Of a DNA stretch of 64,000 nucleotides, positions 1 to 12,590 are shown one piece after another. Positions within the stretch are counted from its first letter, which is position 1. Each line of letters starts with the position of its first letter. The notes under the pieces are model-generated. The model was given only the letters and a program-made list of their open reading frames with translations, had not been told where the DNA came from and searched no databases. Made by a program: the position numbers and the translations under genes. This DNA comes from Clavelina lepadiformis (Eukaryota > Chordata > Ascidiacea > Aplousobranchia > Clavelinidae), in NCBI RefSeq assembly GCF_947623445.1, contig NC_135243.1, forward strand, positions 14,820,501-14,884,500, in the 5' to 3' direction.

Positions 1-100
1 TCCCAGGCGGTCACCCATCCAGATACTAACCGGGCCCGAGGTTGCTTAACTTCCGAGATCGAAGGAGATCGGGTCTACTCAACCTGGTATGGTCGTAGAC
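1..100 (-). rRNA. 5S rRNA, cut by the window start
   Basis: The 5' part of a 5S gene (minus strand); its 3' end lies outside the window. It has GAAGGAGATC in place of the usual GAACGAGATC and begins GTCTAC rather than GCCTAC. Confidence 0.9.
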
Positions 101-211
101 GATTTCAAATTAAGGAAAATGGTCTTTCCAATTCTAATTCGATTGCATAGAAAATTCAAAAAAGCAAATATTTGCTATAAATTTGATTGAAATATACAGC
201 ATGACTAAAAT

Positions 212-329
212 GCTTACAACACCCGTTATTCCCAGGCGGTCACCCATCCAAGTACTAACCGGGCCCGAGGTTGCTTAACTTCCGAGATCGAACGAGGTCG
301 GGTCTACTCAACCTGGTATGGTCGTAGAC
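212..329 (-). rRNA. 5S rRNA, full-length class
   Basis: 118-nt unit. It carries the AATAACGGGT variant at the 3' arm of helix V and the GTCTAC start variant. Confidence 0.9.
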
Positions 330-440
330 GATTCCAAATGAAAAAAAATGGTATTATGAATTCTAATTCGATTGCATAGGAAATTCAAAAAAGCAAATAG
401 TTGCTATAAATTTAATTGAAATATACAGCATGATTAAAAT

Positions 441-548
441 GCTTACAGCACCCGGTATCCCCAGGCGGTCACCCATCCAAGTACTAACCGGGCCCGAGGT
501 TGCTTAACTTCCGAGATCGGGTATACTCAACCTGGTATGGTCGTAGGC
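441..548 (-). rRNA. 5S rRNA-like unit of the 10-nt deletion class
   Basis: 108 nt. Where the full gene reads GATCTCGTTCGATCTCGG this copy has a single GATCTCGG, so 10 nt between two 7-nt direct repeats (about nt 31-47) are gone. The lost bases belong to the helix III / loop C arm. The promoter boxes lie downstream of the deletion and are intact, so it could still be transcribed, but a normal 5S fold is doubtful. Confidence 0.88.
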
Positions 549-659
549 GATTTCAAAAGAAAGAAAATGGCTTTATGAATTCTAATTCGATTGCATAGGA
601 AATTCAAAAAAGCAAATAGTTGCTATAAATTTGATTGAAATATACAGCATGACTAAAAT

Positions 660-767
660 GCTTACAACACCCGGTATTCCCAGGCGGTCACCCATCCAAG
701 CACTAACCGGGCCCGAGGTTGCTTAAATTCCGAGATCGGGTCTACTCAACCTGGTATGGTCGTAGGC
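660..767 (-). rRNA. 5S rRNA-like unit, 10-nt deletion class
   Basis: 108 nt, same internal deletion, plus a change in box A (GGAATTTAAGC in place of GGAAGTTAAGC). Confidence 0.87.
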
Positions 768-878
768 GATTTTAAATGAAAGAAAATGGCTTTTTTATTT
801 ATAATTCGTTTGCATAGGAAATTCAAAATCACAAACATTTGCTATATATTTAATTGAAATATACAGCATGACTAAAAT

Positions 879-996
879 GCTTACAAAACCCGGTATTTCT
901 AGGCGGTCACAAATCCAAGTACCAACCGGGCCCGAGGTTGCTTAACTTCCGAGATCGAACGAGATCGGGTCTACTCAACCTGGTATGGTCGTAGGC
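879..996 (-). rRNA. 5S rRNA, full-length class with altered box C region
   Basis: 118 nt. Variant bases at GGATTTGTGACCGCC and GGTTGGTACTT lie in the box C and intermediate-element region, so Pol III factor binding may be weakened. Confidence 0.87.
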
Positions 997-1107
997 GATT
1001 TCAAATGAAAGAAAATAGCTTTTTCAATTCTAATTCGATTGCATAGGAAATTCAAAAAAGTAAACAGATGTTATAAATTTAATTGAAGTATACAGCATGA
1101 CTAAAAT

Positions 1108-1225
1108 GCTTACAACACACGGTATTCCCAGGCGGTCACCCATCCAAGTACTAAGCGGGCCCGAGGTTGCTTAACTTCCGAGATCGAACGAGGTCGGGTC
1201 TACTCAACCTGGTATGGTCGTAGAC
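1108..1225 (-). rRNA. 5S rRNA, full-length class
   Basis: 118 nt. It has the ACCGTGTGTT variant at the 3' end and a GGGCCCGCTTAG change. It is the last unit of the first copy of the 896-bp four-unit block. Confidence 0.88.
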
Positions 1226-1336
1226 GATTCCAAATGAAAAAAAATGGTATTATGAATTCTAATTCGATTGCATAGGAAATTCAAAAAAGCAAATAGTTGC
1301 TATAAATTTAATTGAAATATACAGCATGATTAAAAT

Positions 1337-1444
1337 GCTTACAGCACCCGGTATCCCCAGGCGGTCACCCATCCAAGTACTAACCGGGCCCGAGGTTGCT
1401 TAACTTCCGAGATCATGTATACTCAACCTGGTATGGTCGTAGGC
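1337..1444 (-). rRNA. 5S rRNA-like unit, 10-nt deletion class
   Basis: 108 nt; counterpart of the unit at 441-548 in the second copy of the 896-bp block, with an extra change near the deletion (ACATGATCTC). Confidence 0.87.
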
Positions 1445-1555
1445 GATTTCAAAAGAAAGAAAATGGCTTTATGAATTCTAATTCGATTGCATAGGAAATT
1501 CAAAAAAGCAAATAGTTGCTATAAATTTGATTGAAATATACAGCATGACTAAAAT

Positions 1556-1663
1556 GCTTACAACACCCGGTATTCCCAGGCGGTCACCCATCCAAGCACT
1601 AACCGGGCCCGAGGTTGCTTAAATTCCGAGATCGGGTCTACTCAACCTGGTATGGTCGTAGGC
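1556..1663 (-). rRNA. 5S rRNA-like unit, 10-nt deletion class
   Basis: 108 nt; counterpart of 660-767, 896 bp downstream. Confidence 0.87.
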
Positions 1664-1774
1664 GATTTTAAATGAAAGAAAATGGCTTTTTTATTTATAA
1701 TTCGTTTGCATAGGAAATTCAAAATCACAAACATTTGCTATATATTTAATTGAAATATACAGCATGACTAAAAT

Positions 1775-1892
1775 GCTTACAAAACCCGGTATTTCTAGGC
1801 GGTCACAAATCCAAGTACCAACCGGGCCCGAGGTTGCTTAACTTCCGAGATCGAACGAGATCGGGTCTACTCAACCTGGTATGGTCGTAGGC
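1775..1892 (-). rRNA. 5S rRNA, full-length class
   Basis: 118 nt; counterpart of 879-996, with the same altered box C bases. Confidence 0.87.
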
Positions 1893-2003
1893 GATTTCAA
1901 ATGAAAGAAAATAGCTTTTTCAATTCTAATTCGATTGCATAGGAAATTCAAAAAAGTAAACAGATGTTATAAATTTAATTGAAGTATACAGCATGACTAA
2001 AAT

Positions 2004-2121
2004 GCTTACAACACACGGTATTCCCAGGCGGTCACCCATCCAAGTACTAACCGGGCCCGAGGTTGCTTAACTTCCGAGATCGAACGAGATCGGGTCTACT
2101 CAACCTGGTATGGTCGTAGGC
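2004..2121 (-). rRNA. 5S rRNA, full-length class
   Basis: 118 nt with GCCTAC start and the ACCGTGTGTT 3' variant; counterpart of 1108-1225. Confidence 0.88.
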
Positions 2122-3974
2122 GATTTCAAAAGAAAGAAAATCGCTTTATGAATTCTAATTCGATTGCATAGGAAATTCAAAAAAGTAAACAGATGTTATA
2201 GATTTAATTGAAGTATACAGCATGACTAAAATGCTTACAACACCCGGTATTCCCAGGCGGTCACCCATCCAAGTACTAACAGGGCCCGAGGTTGCTTAAC
2301 TTCCGAGATCGAACGAGATCGGGTCTACTCAACCTGGTATGGTCGTAGACGATTTCAAATGAAAGAAAATGGTCTTCCCAATTCTAATTCGATTGCATAG
2401 GAAATTCAAAAAAGCAAATAGTTGCTATAAATTTGATTGAAATATACAGCATGACTAAAATGCTTACAAAACCCGTTGTTCCCAGGCGGTCACCCATCCA
2501 AGTACTAACCGGGCCCGAGGTTGCTTAACTTCCGAGATCGAACGAGATCGGGTTTACTCAACCTGGTATGGTCGTAGGTGATTTCAAATGAAAGAAAATG
2601 GTCTTCCCAATTCTAATTCGATTGCATAGGAAATTCAAAAAAGTAAACAGATGTTATAAATTTAATTGAAGTATACAGCATGACTAAAATGCTTACAACA
2701 CACGGTATTCCCAGGCGGTCACCCATCCAAGTACTAACAGGGCCCGAGGTTGCTTAACTTCCGAGATCGAACGAGATCGGGTCTATTCAACCTGGTATGG
2801 TCGTAGACGATTGCAAATGAAAAAAAATGGTCCTTCCAATTCTAATTCGATTGCATAGGAAATTCAAAAAAGCAAATAGTTGCTATAAATTTAATTGAAA
2901 TATACAGCATGACTAAAATGCTTACAGCACCCAGTATTCCCAGGCGGTCACCCATCCAAGTACTAACCGGGCCCGAGGTTGCTTAACTTCCGAGTTCGGG
3001 TCTACTCAACCTGGTATGGTCGTAGGCGATTTCAAAACAAAGAAAATGGCTTTATGAATTCTAATTCGATTGCATAGGAAATTCAAAAAAGCAAATAGTT
3101 GCTAAAAATTGAATTGAAATATACAGCATGACTAAAATGCTTACAACACCCGGTATTCTCAGGCGGTCACCCATCCAATTACTAACAGGGCCCGAGGTTG
3201 CTTAACTTCCGAGATCGAACGAGATCGGGTCTACTCAACCTGGTATGGTCGTAGGCGATTTCAAATGAAAAAAAATGGCTTTTTTAATTCTAATTCGATT
3301 GCATAGGAAATTCAAAAAAGTAAACAGATGTTATAAATTTAATTGAAGTATACAGCATGACTAAAATGATTACAACACCCGGTATTCCCAGGCGGTCACC
3401 CATCCAAGTACTAACCGGGCCCGAGGTTGCTTAACTTCCGAGATCGAACGAGATCGGGTCTACTCAACCTGGTATGGTCGTAGGCAATTTCAAAAGAAAG
3501 AAAATGGCATTTTCTATTATAATTCGATTGCATAGGAAATACAAAAACGCAAACAGTTGCTATAAAAATAATTGAAATATACAGCATGACTAAAATGCTT
3601 ACAACACCCGGTATTCCCAGGCGGTCAACCATCCAAGTACTAACAGGGCCCGAGGTTGCTTAACTTCCGAGATCGAACGAGATCAGGTCTGCTCAACCTG
3701 GTATGGTCGTAGGCGATTTCAAATGAAAGAAAATGGCTTGATGAATTATAATTCGATTGCATAGGAAATTCAAAAAAGCAAATAGTTGCTAAAAATTGAA
3801 CTGAAATATACAGCATGACTAAAATGCTTACAACACACGGTATTCCCAGGCGGTCACCCATCCAGATACTAACAGGGACCGAGGTTGCTTAACTTCCGAG
3901 ATCGAACGAGATCGGGTCTACTCAACCTGGTATGGTCGTAGACGATTTCAAATGAAAAAAAATGGTATTATGAA

Positions 3975-6230
3975 TTCTAATTCGATTGCATAGGAAATTC
4001 AAAAAAGCAAATAGTTGCTATAAATTTAATTGAAATAAACAGCATGACTAAAATGCTTACAGCACCCGGTATTCCCAGGCGGTCACCCATCCAAGTACTA
4101 ACCGGGCCCGAGGTTGCTTAACTTCCGAGATCGGGTCTACTCAACCTGGTATGGTCGTAGGCGATTTCAAAAGAAAGAAAATGGCTTTATGAATTCTAAT
4201 TCGATTGCATAGGAAATTCAAAAAAGCAAATAGTTGCTATAAGTTTGATAGAAATATACAGCATGACTAAAATGCTTACAACACCCGGTATTCCCAGGCG
4301 GTCACCCATCCAAGCACTAACTGGGCCCGAGGTTGCTTAACTTCCGAGATCGGGTCTACTCAACCTGGTATGGTCGTAGGCGATTTCAAATGAAAGAAAA
4401 TGGCTTTTTTATTTATAATTCGTTTGCATAGGAAAATCTAAATCACAAACAGTTGCTATATATTTAATTGAAATATACAGCATGACTAAATTGCTTACAA
4501 AACCCGGTATTCCTAGGCGGTCACAAATCCAAGTACTAACCGGGCCCGAGGTTGCTTATTTTCCGAGATCGGGTATACTCAAACTGGTATGGTCGTAGGC
4601 GATTTCAAAAGAAAGAAAATGGCTTTATGAATTCTAATTCGATTGCATAGGAAATTCAAAAAAGCAAATAGTTGCTAAAAATTTAATTGAAATATATAGC
4701 ATGACTAAAATGCTTACAACACCCGGTATTCCCAGGCGGTCACCCATCCAAGTACTAACAGGGCCCGAGGTTTCTTAACTTCCGAGATCGAACGAGATCG
4801 GGTCTACTCAACCTGGTATGGTCGTAGACGATTTCAAATGAAAGAAAATTGTCTTCCCAATTCTAATTCGATTGCATAGGAAATTCAAAAAAGCAAATAG
4901 TTGCTATAAATTTGATTGAAATATACAGCATGACTAAAATGCTTACAACACCCGTTATTCCCAGGCGGTCACCCATCCAAGTACTAACCGGGCCCGAGGT
5001 TGCTTAACATCCGAGATCGAACGAGATCGGGTGTACTCAACCTGGTATGGTCGTAGGCGGTTTCAAATGAAAGAAAATAGCTTTTTCAATTCTAATTCGA
5101 TTGCATAGGAAATTCAAAAAAGCAAATAGTTGCTATAAATTTAATTGAAATAAACAGCATGACTAAAATGCTTACAGCACCCGGTATTCCCAGGCGGTCA
5201 CCCATCCAAGTACTAACCGGGCCCGAGGTTGCTTAACTTCCGAGATCGGGTCTACTCAACCTGGTATGGTCGTAGGCGATTTCAAAAGAAAGAAAATGGC
5301 TTTATGAATTCTAATTCGATTGCATAGGAAATTCAAAAAAGCAAATAGTTGCTATAAGTTTGATAGAAATATACAGCATGACTAAAATGCTTACAACACC
5401 CGGTATTCCCAGGCGGTCACCCATCCAAGCACTAACTGGGCCCGAGGTTGCTTAACTTCCGAGATCGGGTCTACTCAACCTGGTATGGTCGTAGGCGATT
5501 TCAAATGAAAGAAAATGGCTTTTTTATTTATAATTCGTTTGCATAGGAAAATCAAAATCACAAACAGTTGCTATATATTTAATTGAAATATACAGCATGA
5601 CTAAATTGCTTACAAAACCCGGTATTCCTAGGCGGTCACAAATCCAAGTACTAACCGGGCCCGAGGTTGCTTATTTTTCGAGATCGGGTATACTCAAACT
5701 GGTATGGTCGTAGGCGATTTCAAAAGAAAGAAAATGGCTTTATGAATTCTAATTCGATTGCATAGGAAATTCAAAAAAGCAAATAGTCGCTAAAAATTTA
5801 ATTGAAATATATAGCATGACTAAAATGCTTACAACACCCGGTATTCCCAGGCGGTCACCCATCCAAGTACTAACAGGGCCCGAGGTTTCTTAACTTCCGA
5901 GATCGAACGAGATCGGGTCTACTCAACCTGGTATGGTCGTAGACGATTTCAAATGAAAGAAAATTGTCTTCCCAATTCTAATTCGATTGCATAGGAAATT
6001 CAAAAAAGCAAATAGTTGCTATAAATTTGATTGAAATATACAGCATGACTAAAATGCTTACAACACCCGTTATTCCCAGGCGGTCACCCATCCAAGTACT
6101 AACCGGGCCCGAGGTTGCTTAACATCCGAGATCGAACGAGATCGGGTGTACTCAACCTGGTATGGTCGTAGGCGGTTTCAAATGAAAGAAAATAGCTTTT
6201 TCAATTCTAATTCGATTGCATAGGAAATTC
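3975..6230. repeat. 1115-bp five-unit block, tandem duplication
   Basis: Two copies of a five-unit block at offset 1115 bp (marker: TATAAGTTTGATAGAAATAT at about 4238 and 5353). Nearly identical by eye. Confidence 0.83.
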
Positions 6231-9200
6231 AAAAAAGTAAACAGATGTTATAAATTTAATTGAAGTATACAGCATGACTAAAATGCTTATAACACACGGT
6301 ATTCCCAGGCGGTCACCCATCCAAGTACTAACCGGGCCCGAGGTTGCTTAACTTCAGAGATCGAACGAGATCGGGTCTACTCAACCCGGTATGGTCGTAG
6401 GCAATTTCAAAAGAAAGAAAATGGCATTTTCAATTATAATTCGATTGCATAGGAAATACAAAAACGCAAACAGTTGCTATAAAAATAATTGAAATATACA
6501 GCATGACTAAAATGCTTACAACACCCGGTATTCACAGGCAGTCACCCATCCAACTACTAACAAGGCCCGAGATTGCTTAACTTCCGAGATCGAACGAGAT
6601 CGGGTCTACTCAACCTGGTATGGTCGTAGGCGATTTCAAAAGAAAGAAAATGGCTTTATGAATTCTAATTCGATTGCATAGGAAATTCAAAAAAGCAAAT
6701 AGTGGTAAAAAATTGAATTGAAATATACAGCATGACTAAAATGCTTACAACACCCGGTATTCCCAGGCGGTCACCCATCCAAGTACTAACCGGGCACGAA
6801 GTTGCTTAACTTCCGAGATCGAACGAGATCGGGTTTACTCAACCTGGTATGGTCGTAGGCGATTTCAATTGAAAGAAAATAGCTTTTTCAATTCTAATTC
6901 GAGTGCATAGGAAATTCAAAAAAGTAAACAGATGTTATAAATTTAATTGAAGTATACAGCATGACTAAAATGCTTACAACACACGGTATTCCCAGGCGGT
7001 TACCCATCCAAGTACTAACCGGGCCCGAGGTTGCTTAACTTTCGAGATCGAACGAGATCGGGTCTACTCAACCCGGTATGGTCGTAGGCAATTTCAAATG
7101 AAAGAAAATGGCATTTTCAATTATAATTCGATTGCATAGGAAATATAAAAACGCAAACAGTTGCTATAAAAATAATTGAAATATACAGCATGACTAAAAT
7201 GCTTACAACACCCGGTAATCCCAGGCAGTCACCCATCCAATTACTAACCGGGCCCGAGATTGCTTAACTTCCGAGATCGAACGAGATCGGGTCTACTCAA
7301 CCTGGTATGGTCGTAGGTGATTTCAAATGAAAGAAAATGGCTTTATGAATTCTAATTCGATTGCATAGGAAACTCAAAAAAGCAAATAGTTGCTAAAAAT
7401 TGAAATGAAATATACAGCATGACTAAAATGCTTACAACACCCGGTATTCCCAGGCAGTCATCCATCCAAGTACTAACAGGGCCCGAGGTTGCTTAACTTC
7501 CGAGATCGAACGAGATCGGGTTTACTCAACCTGGTATGGTCGTAGGCGATTTCAAATGAAAGAAAATGGTCTTTCCAATTCTAATTCGATTGCATAGGAA
7601 ATTCAAAAAAGCAAATAGTTGCTATAAATTTGATTGAAATATACAGCATGACTAAAATGCTTCCAACACCCGTTATTCCCAGGTGGTCACCCATCCAAGT
7701 ACTAACCGGGCCCGAGGTTGCTTAACTTCCGAGATCGAACGAGATCGGGTCTACTCAACCTGGTATGGTCGTAGGCGATTTCAAATGAAAGAAAATGGCA
7801 TTTTCAATTCCAATTCGATTGCATAGGAAATTCAAAAAAGTAAACAGATGTTAAAAATTTAATTGAAGTATACAGCATGACTAAAATGCTTACAACACAC
7901 GGTATTCCCAGGCGGTCACCCATCCAAGTACTAACCGGGCCCGAGGTTGCTTAACTTCCGAGATCGAACGAGATCGGGTCTACTCAACCCGGTATGGTCC
8001 TAGGCAATTTCAAAAGAAAGAAATTGGCATTTTCAATTATAATTCGATTGCATAAGAAATACAAAACGCAAACAGTTGGTATAAAAATAATTGAAATATA
8101 CAGCATGACTAAAATGCTTACAAAACCCGGTATTCCCAGGCGGTCAACCATCCAAGTACTAACCGGGCCCGAGGTTGCTTAACTTCCGAGATCGGGTATA
8201 CTCAACCTGGTATGGTCGTAGGCGATTTCAAAAGAAAAAAAAATGGTATTATGAATTCTAATTCGATTGCATAGGAAATTCAAAAAAGCAAATAGTTGCT
8301 AAAAATTTAATTGAAATATACAGCATGACTAAAATGCTTACAACACCCGGTATTCCCAGGCGGTCACCCATCCAAGTACTAACCGGGCACGAGGTTTCTT
8401 AACTTCCGAGATCGAACGAGATCGGGTCTACTCAACCTGGTATGGTCCTAGACGATTTCAAATGAAAGAAAATGGTCTTCCCAATTCTAATTCGATTGCA
8501 TAGGAAATTCAAAAAAGCAAATAGTTGCTATAAATTTGATTGAAATATACAGCACGACTAAAATGCTTACAAAACCCGTTATTCCCAGGCGCTCACCTAT
8601 CCAAGTACTAACCGGGGCCGAGGTTGCTTAACTTCCGAGATCGAACGAGATCGGGTTTACTCAACCTGGTATGGTCGTAGGCGATTTCAAATGAAAGAAA
8701 ATAGCTTTTTCAATTCTAATTCGATTGCATAGGAAATTCAAAAAAGTAAACAGATGTTATAAATTTAATTGAAGTATACAGCATGACTAAAATGCTTACA
8801 ACACACGGTATTCCCAGGCGGTCACCCATCCAAGTACTAACCGGGCCCGAGGTTGCTTAACTTCCGAGATCGAACGAGATCGGGTCTACTCAACCTGGTA
8901 TGGTCGTAGACGATTTCAAATGAAAAAAAATGGTCCTTCCAATTCTAATTCGATTGCATAGGAAATTCAAAAAAGCAAATAGTTGCTATAAATTTGATTG
9001 AAATATACAGCATGACTAAAATGCTTACAACACCCGTTATTCCCAAGCGGTCACCCATCCAAGTACTAACCGGGCCCGAGGTTGCTTAACTTCCGAGATC
9101 GAACGAGATCGGGTCTACTCAACCTGGTATGGTCGTAGGTGATTTCAAATGAAAGAAAATAGCTTTTTCAATTCTAATTCGATTGCATAGAAAAATCAAA

Positions 9201-11319
9201 AAAGTAAACAGATGTTATAAATTTAATTGAAGTATACAGCATGACTAAAATGCTTACAACACCCGGTATTCCCAGGCGGTCACCCATCCAAGTACTAACC
9301 GGGCCCGAGGTTGCTTAACTTCCGAGATCGAACGAGATCGGGTCTACTCAACCCGGTATGGTCGTAGGCAATTTCAAAAGAAAGAAAATGGCATTTTCAA
9401 TTATAATTCGATTGCATAAGAAATACAAAAACGCAAACAGTTGCTATAAAAATAATTGAAATATACAGCATGACTAAAATGCTTACAACACCCGGTATTC
9501 CCAGGCAGTCAACCATCCAAGTACTAACAGGGCCCGAGGTTGCTTAACTTCCGAGATCGAACGAGATCAGGTCTGCTCAACCTGGTATGGTCGTAGGCGA
9601 TTTCAAAAGAAAAAAAATGTTATTATGAATTCTAATTCGATTGCATAGGAAATTCAAAAAAGCAAATAGTTGCTAAAAATTTAATTGAAATATACAGCAT
9701 GACTAAAATGCTTACAACAGCCGGTATTCCCAGGCGGTCACCCATCCAAGTACTAACAGGGTCCGAGGTTTCTTAACTTCCGAGATCGAACGAAATCGTG
9801 TCTACTCAACCTGGTATGGTCCTAGACGATTTCAGATGAAAGAAAATGGTCTTCCCAATTCTAATTCGATTGCATAGGAAATTCAAAAAAGCAAATAGTT
9901 GATATAAATTTGATTGAAATATACAGCATGACTAAAATGCTTACAAAACCCGTTATTCCCAGGCGGTCACCCATCCAAGTACTAACCGGGCCCGAGGTTG
10001 CTTAACTTCCGAGATCGAACGAGATCGGGTCTACACAACCTGGTATGGTCGTAAACGATTTCAAATGAAAAAAAATGGTCCTTCCAATTCTAATTCGATT
10101 GCATAGGAAATTCAAAAAAGCAAATAGTTGCTATAAACTTAATTGAAATATACAGCATGACTAAAATGCTTACAACACCCGGTATTCCCAGGCGGTCACC
10201 CATCCAAGTACTAACCGGGCCCGAGGTTGCTTAACTTCCGAGATCGGGTATACTCAACCTGGTATGGTCGTAGGCGATTTCAAATGAAAGAAAACGGCTG
10301 TATGAATTCTAATTCGATTGCATAGGAAATTCAAAAAAGCAAATAGTTGCTAAAAATTGAATTTAAATAAACAGCATGACTAAAATGCTTACAACACCCG
10401 GTATTCCCAGGCGGTCACCCATCCAAGTACTAACAGGGCCCGAGGTTGCTTAACTTCCGAGATCGAACGAGATCGGGTCTACTCAACCTGGTATGGTCGT
10501 AGACGATTTCAAATGAAAGAAAATGGTTTTTCCAATTCTAATTCGATTGCATAGGAAATCAAAAAAGCAAATAGTTGCTATAAATTTGATTGAAATATAC
10601 AGCATGACTAAAATGCTTACAACACCCGTTATTCCCAAGCGACCACCCATCCAAGTACTAACCGGGCCCGAGGTTGCTTAACTTCCGAGATCGAACGAGA
10701 TCGGGTCTACTCAACCTGGTATGGTCGTAGGTGATTTCAAATGAAAGAAAATGGCTTTTTCAATTCTAATTCGATTGCATAGGAAATTCAAAAAAGTAAA
10801 CAGATGTTAAAAATTTAATTGAAGTATACAGCATGACTAAAATGCTTACAACACCCGGTATTCCCAGGCGGTCACCCATCCAAGTACAAACCGGGCCCGA
10901 GGTTGCTTAACTTCCGAGATCGAACGAGATCGGGTCTACTCAACCCGGTATGGTCGTAGACAATTTCAAAAGAAAGAAAATGGCATTTTCAATTATAATT
11001 CGATTGCATAAGAAATACAAAAATGCAAACAGTTGCTATAAAAATAATTGAAATATACAGCATGACTAAAATGCTTACAACACCCGGTATTCCCAGGCGG
11101 TCAACCATCCAAGTACTAACAGGGACCGAGGTTGCTTAACTTCCGAGATCGAACGAGATCGGGTCTACTCAACCTGGTATGGTCGTAGACGATTTTAAAA
11201 GAAAGAAAATGGCTTTATGAATTCTAATTCGATTGCATAGGAAATTCAAAAAAGCAAATAGTTGCTAAAAATTGAATTGAAATATACAGCATGGCTAAAA
11301 TGCTTACAACACTCGGTAT

Positions 11320-12590
11320 TCCCAGGCGGTCACCCATCCAGATACTAACCGGGCCCGAGGTTGCTTAACTTCCGAGATCGAAGGAGATCGGGTCTACTCA
11401 ACCTGGTATGGTCGTAGACGATTTCAAATTAAGGAAAATGGTCTTTCCAATTCTAATTCGATTGCATAGGAAATTCAAAAAAGCAAATATTTGCTATAAA
11501 TTTGATTGAAATATACAGCATGACTAAAATGCTTACAACACCCGTTATTCCCAGGCGGTCACCCATCCAAGTACTAACCGGGCCCGAGGTTGCTTAACTT
11601 CCGAGATCGAACGAGGTCGGGTCTACTCAACCTGGTATGGTCGTAGACGATTCCAAATGAAAAAAAATGGTATTATGAATTCTAATTCGATTGCATAGGA
11701 AATTCAAAAAAGCAAATAGTTGCTATAAATTTAATTGAAATATACAGCATGATTAAAATGCTTACAGCACCCGGTATCCCCAGGCGGTCACCCATCCAAG
11801 TACTAACCGGGCCCGAGGTTGCTTAACTTCCGAGATCGGGTATACTCAACCTGGTATGGTCGTAGGCGATTTCAAAAGAAAGAAAATGGCTTTATGAATT
11901 CTAATTCGATTGCATAGGAAATTCAAAAAAGCAAATAGTTGCTATAAATTTGATTGAAATATACAGCATGACTAAAATGCTTACAACACCCGGTATTCCC
12001 AGGCGGTCACCCATCCAAGCACTAACCGGGCCCGAGGTTGCTTAAATTCCGAGATCGGGTCTACTCAACCTGGTATGGTCGTAGGCGATTTTAAATGAAA
12101 GAAAATGGCTTTTTTATTTATAATTCGTTTGCATAGGAAATTCAAAATCACAAACATTTGCTATATATTTAATTGAAATATACAGCATGACTAAAATGCT
12201 TACAAAACCCGGTATTTCTAGGCGGTCACAAATCCAAGTACCAACCGGGCCCGAGGTTGCTTAACTTCCGAGATCGAACGAGATCGGGTCTACTCAACCT
12301 GGTATGGTCGTAGGCGATTTCAAATGAAAGAAAATAGCTTTTTCAATTCTAATTCGATTGCATAGGAAATTCAAAAAAGTAAACAGATGTTATAAATTTA
12401 ATTGAAGTATACAGCATGACTAAAATGCTTACAACACACGGTATTCCCAGGCGGTCACCCATCCAAGTACTAACCGGGCCCGAGGTTGCTTAACTTCCGA
12501 GATCGAACGAGATCGGGTCTACTCAACCTGGTATGGTCGTAGGCGATTTCAAAAGAAAGAAAATCGCTTTATGAATTCTAATTCGATTGC
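11320..12590. repeat. Third copy of the block at the window start
   Basis: Matches 1-1165 at offset 11319, including the CAGATACTAACC and CGAAGGAGATC variants, then continues like 2061-2160. It holds the 896-bp block once, showing the tandem doubling at 270-2061 is a local, recent event or that one copy was lost here. Confidence 0.85.

Larger units (their letters stand above)
270..2061. repeat. 896-bp four-unit block, tandem duplication
   Basis: Two copies of a block of four 5S units (two full, two of the deletion class) at an offset of 896 bp, recognised by shared rare variants such as the CGAACGAGGTCGG gene, CGATTCCAAATG spacer and TTTCTAGGCGGTCACAAAT. Nearly identical by eye. Confidence 0.85.

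Noticed and set aside
3411-3861. Open frames of about 73 codons on minus (MVDRLGIPGVVSILVML..., MGDRLGIPCVV...)
   Set aside because: They are readings through 5S genes and spacer. The same peptide recurs in many units and length depends on chance variants.
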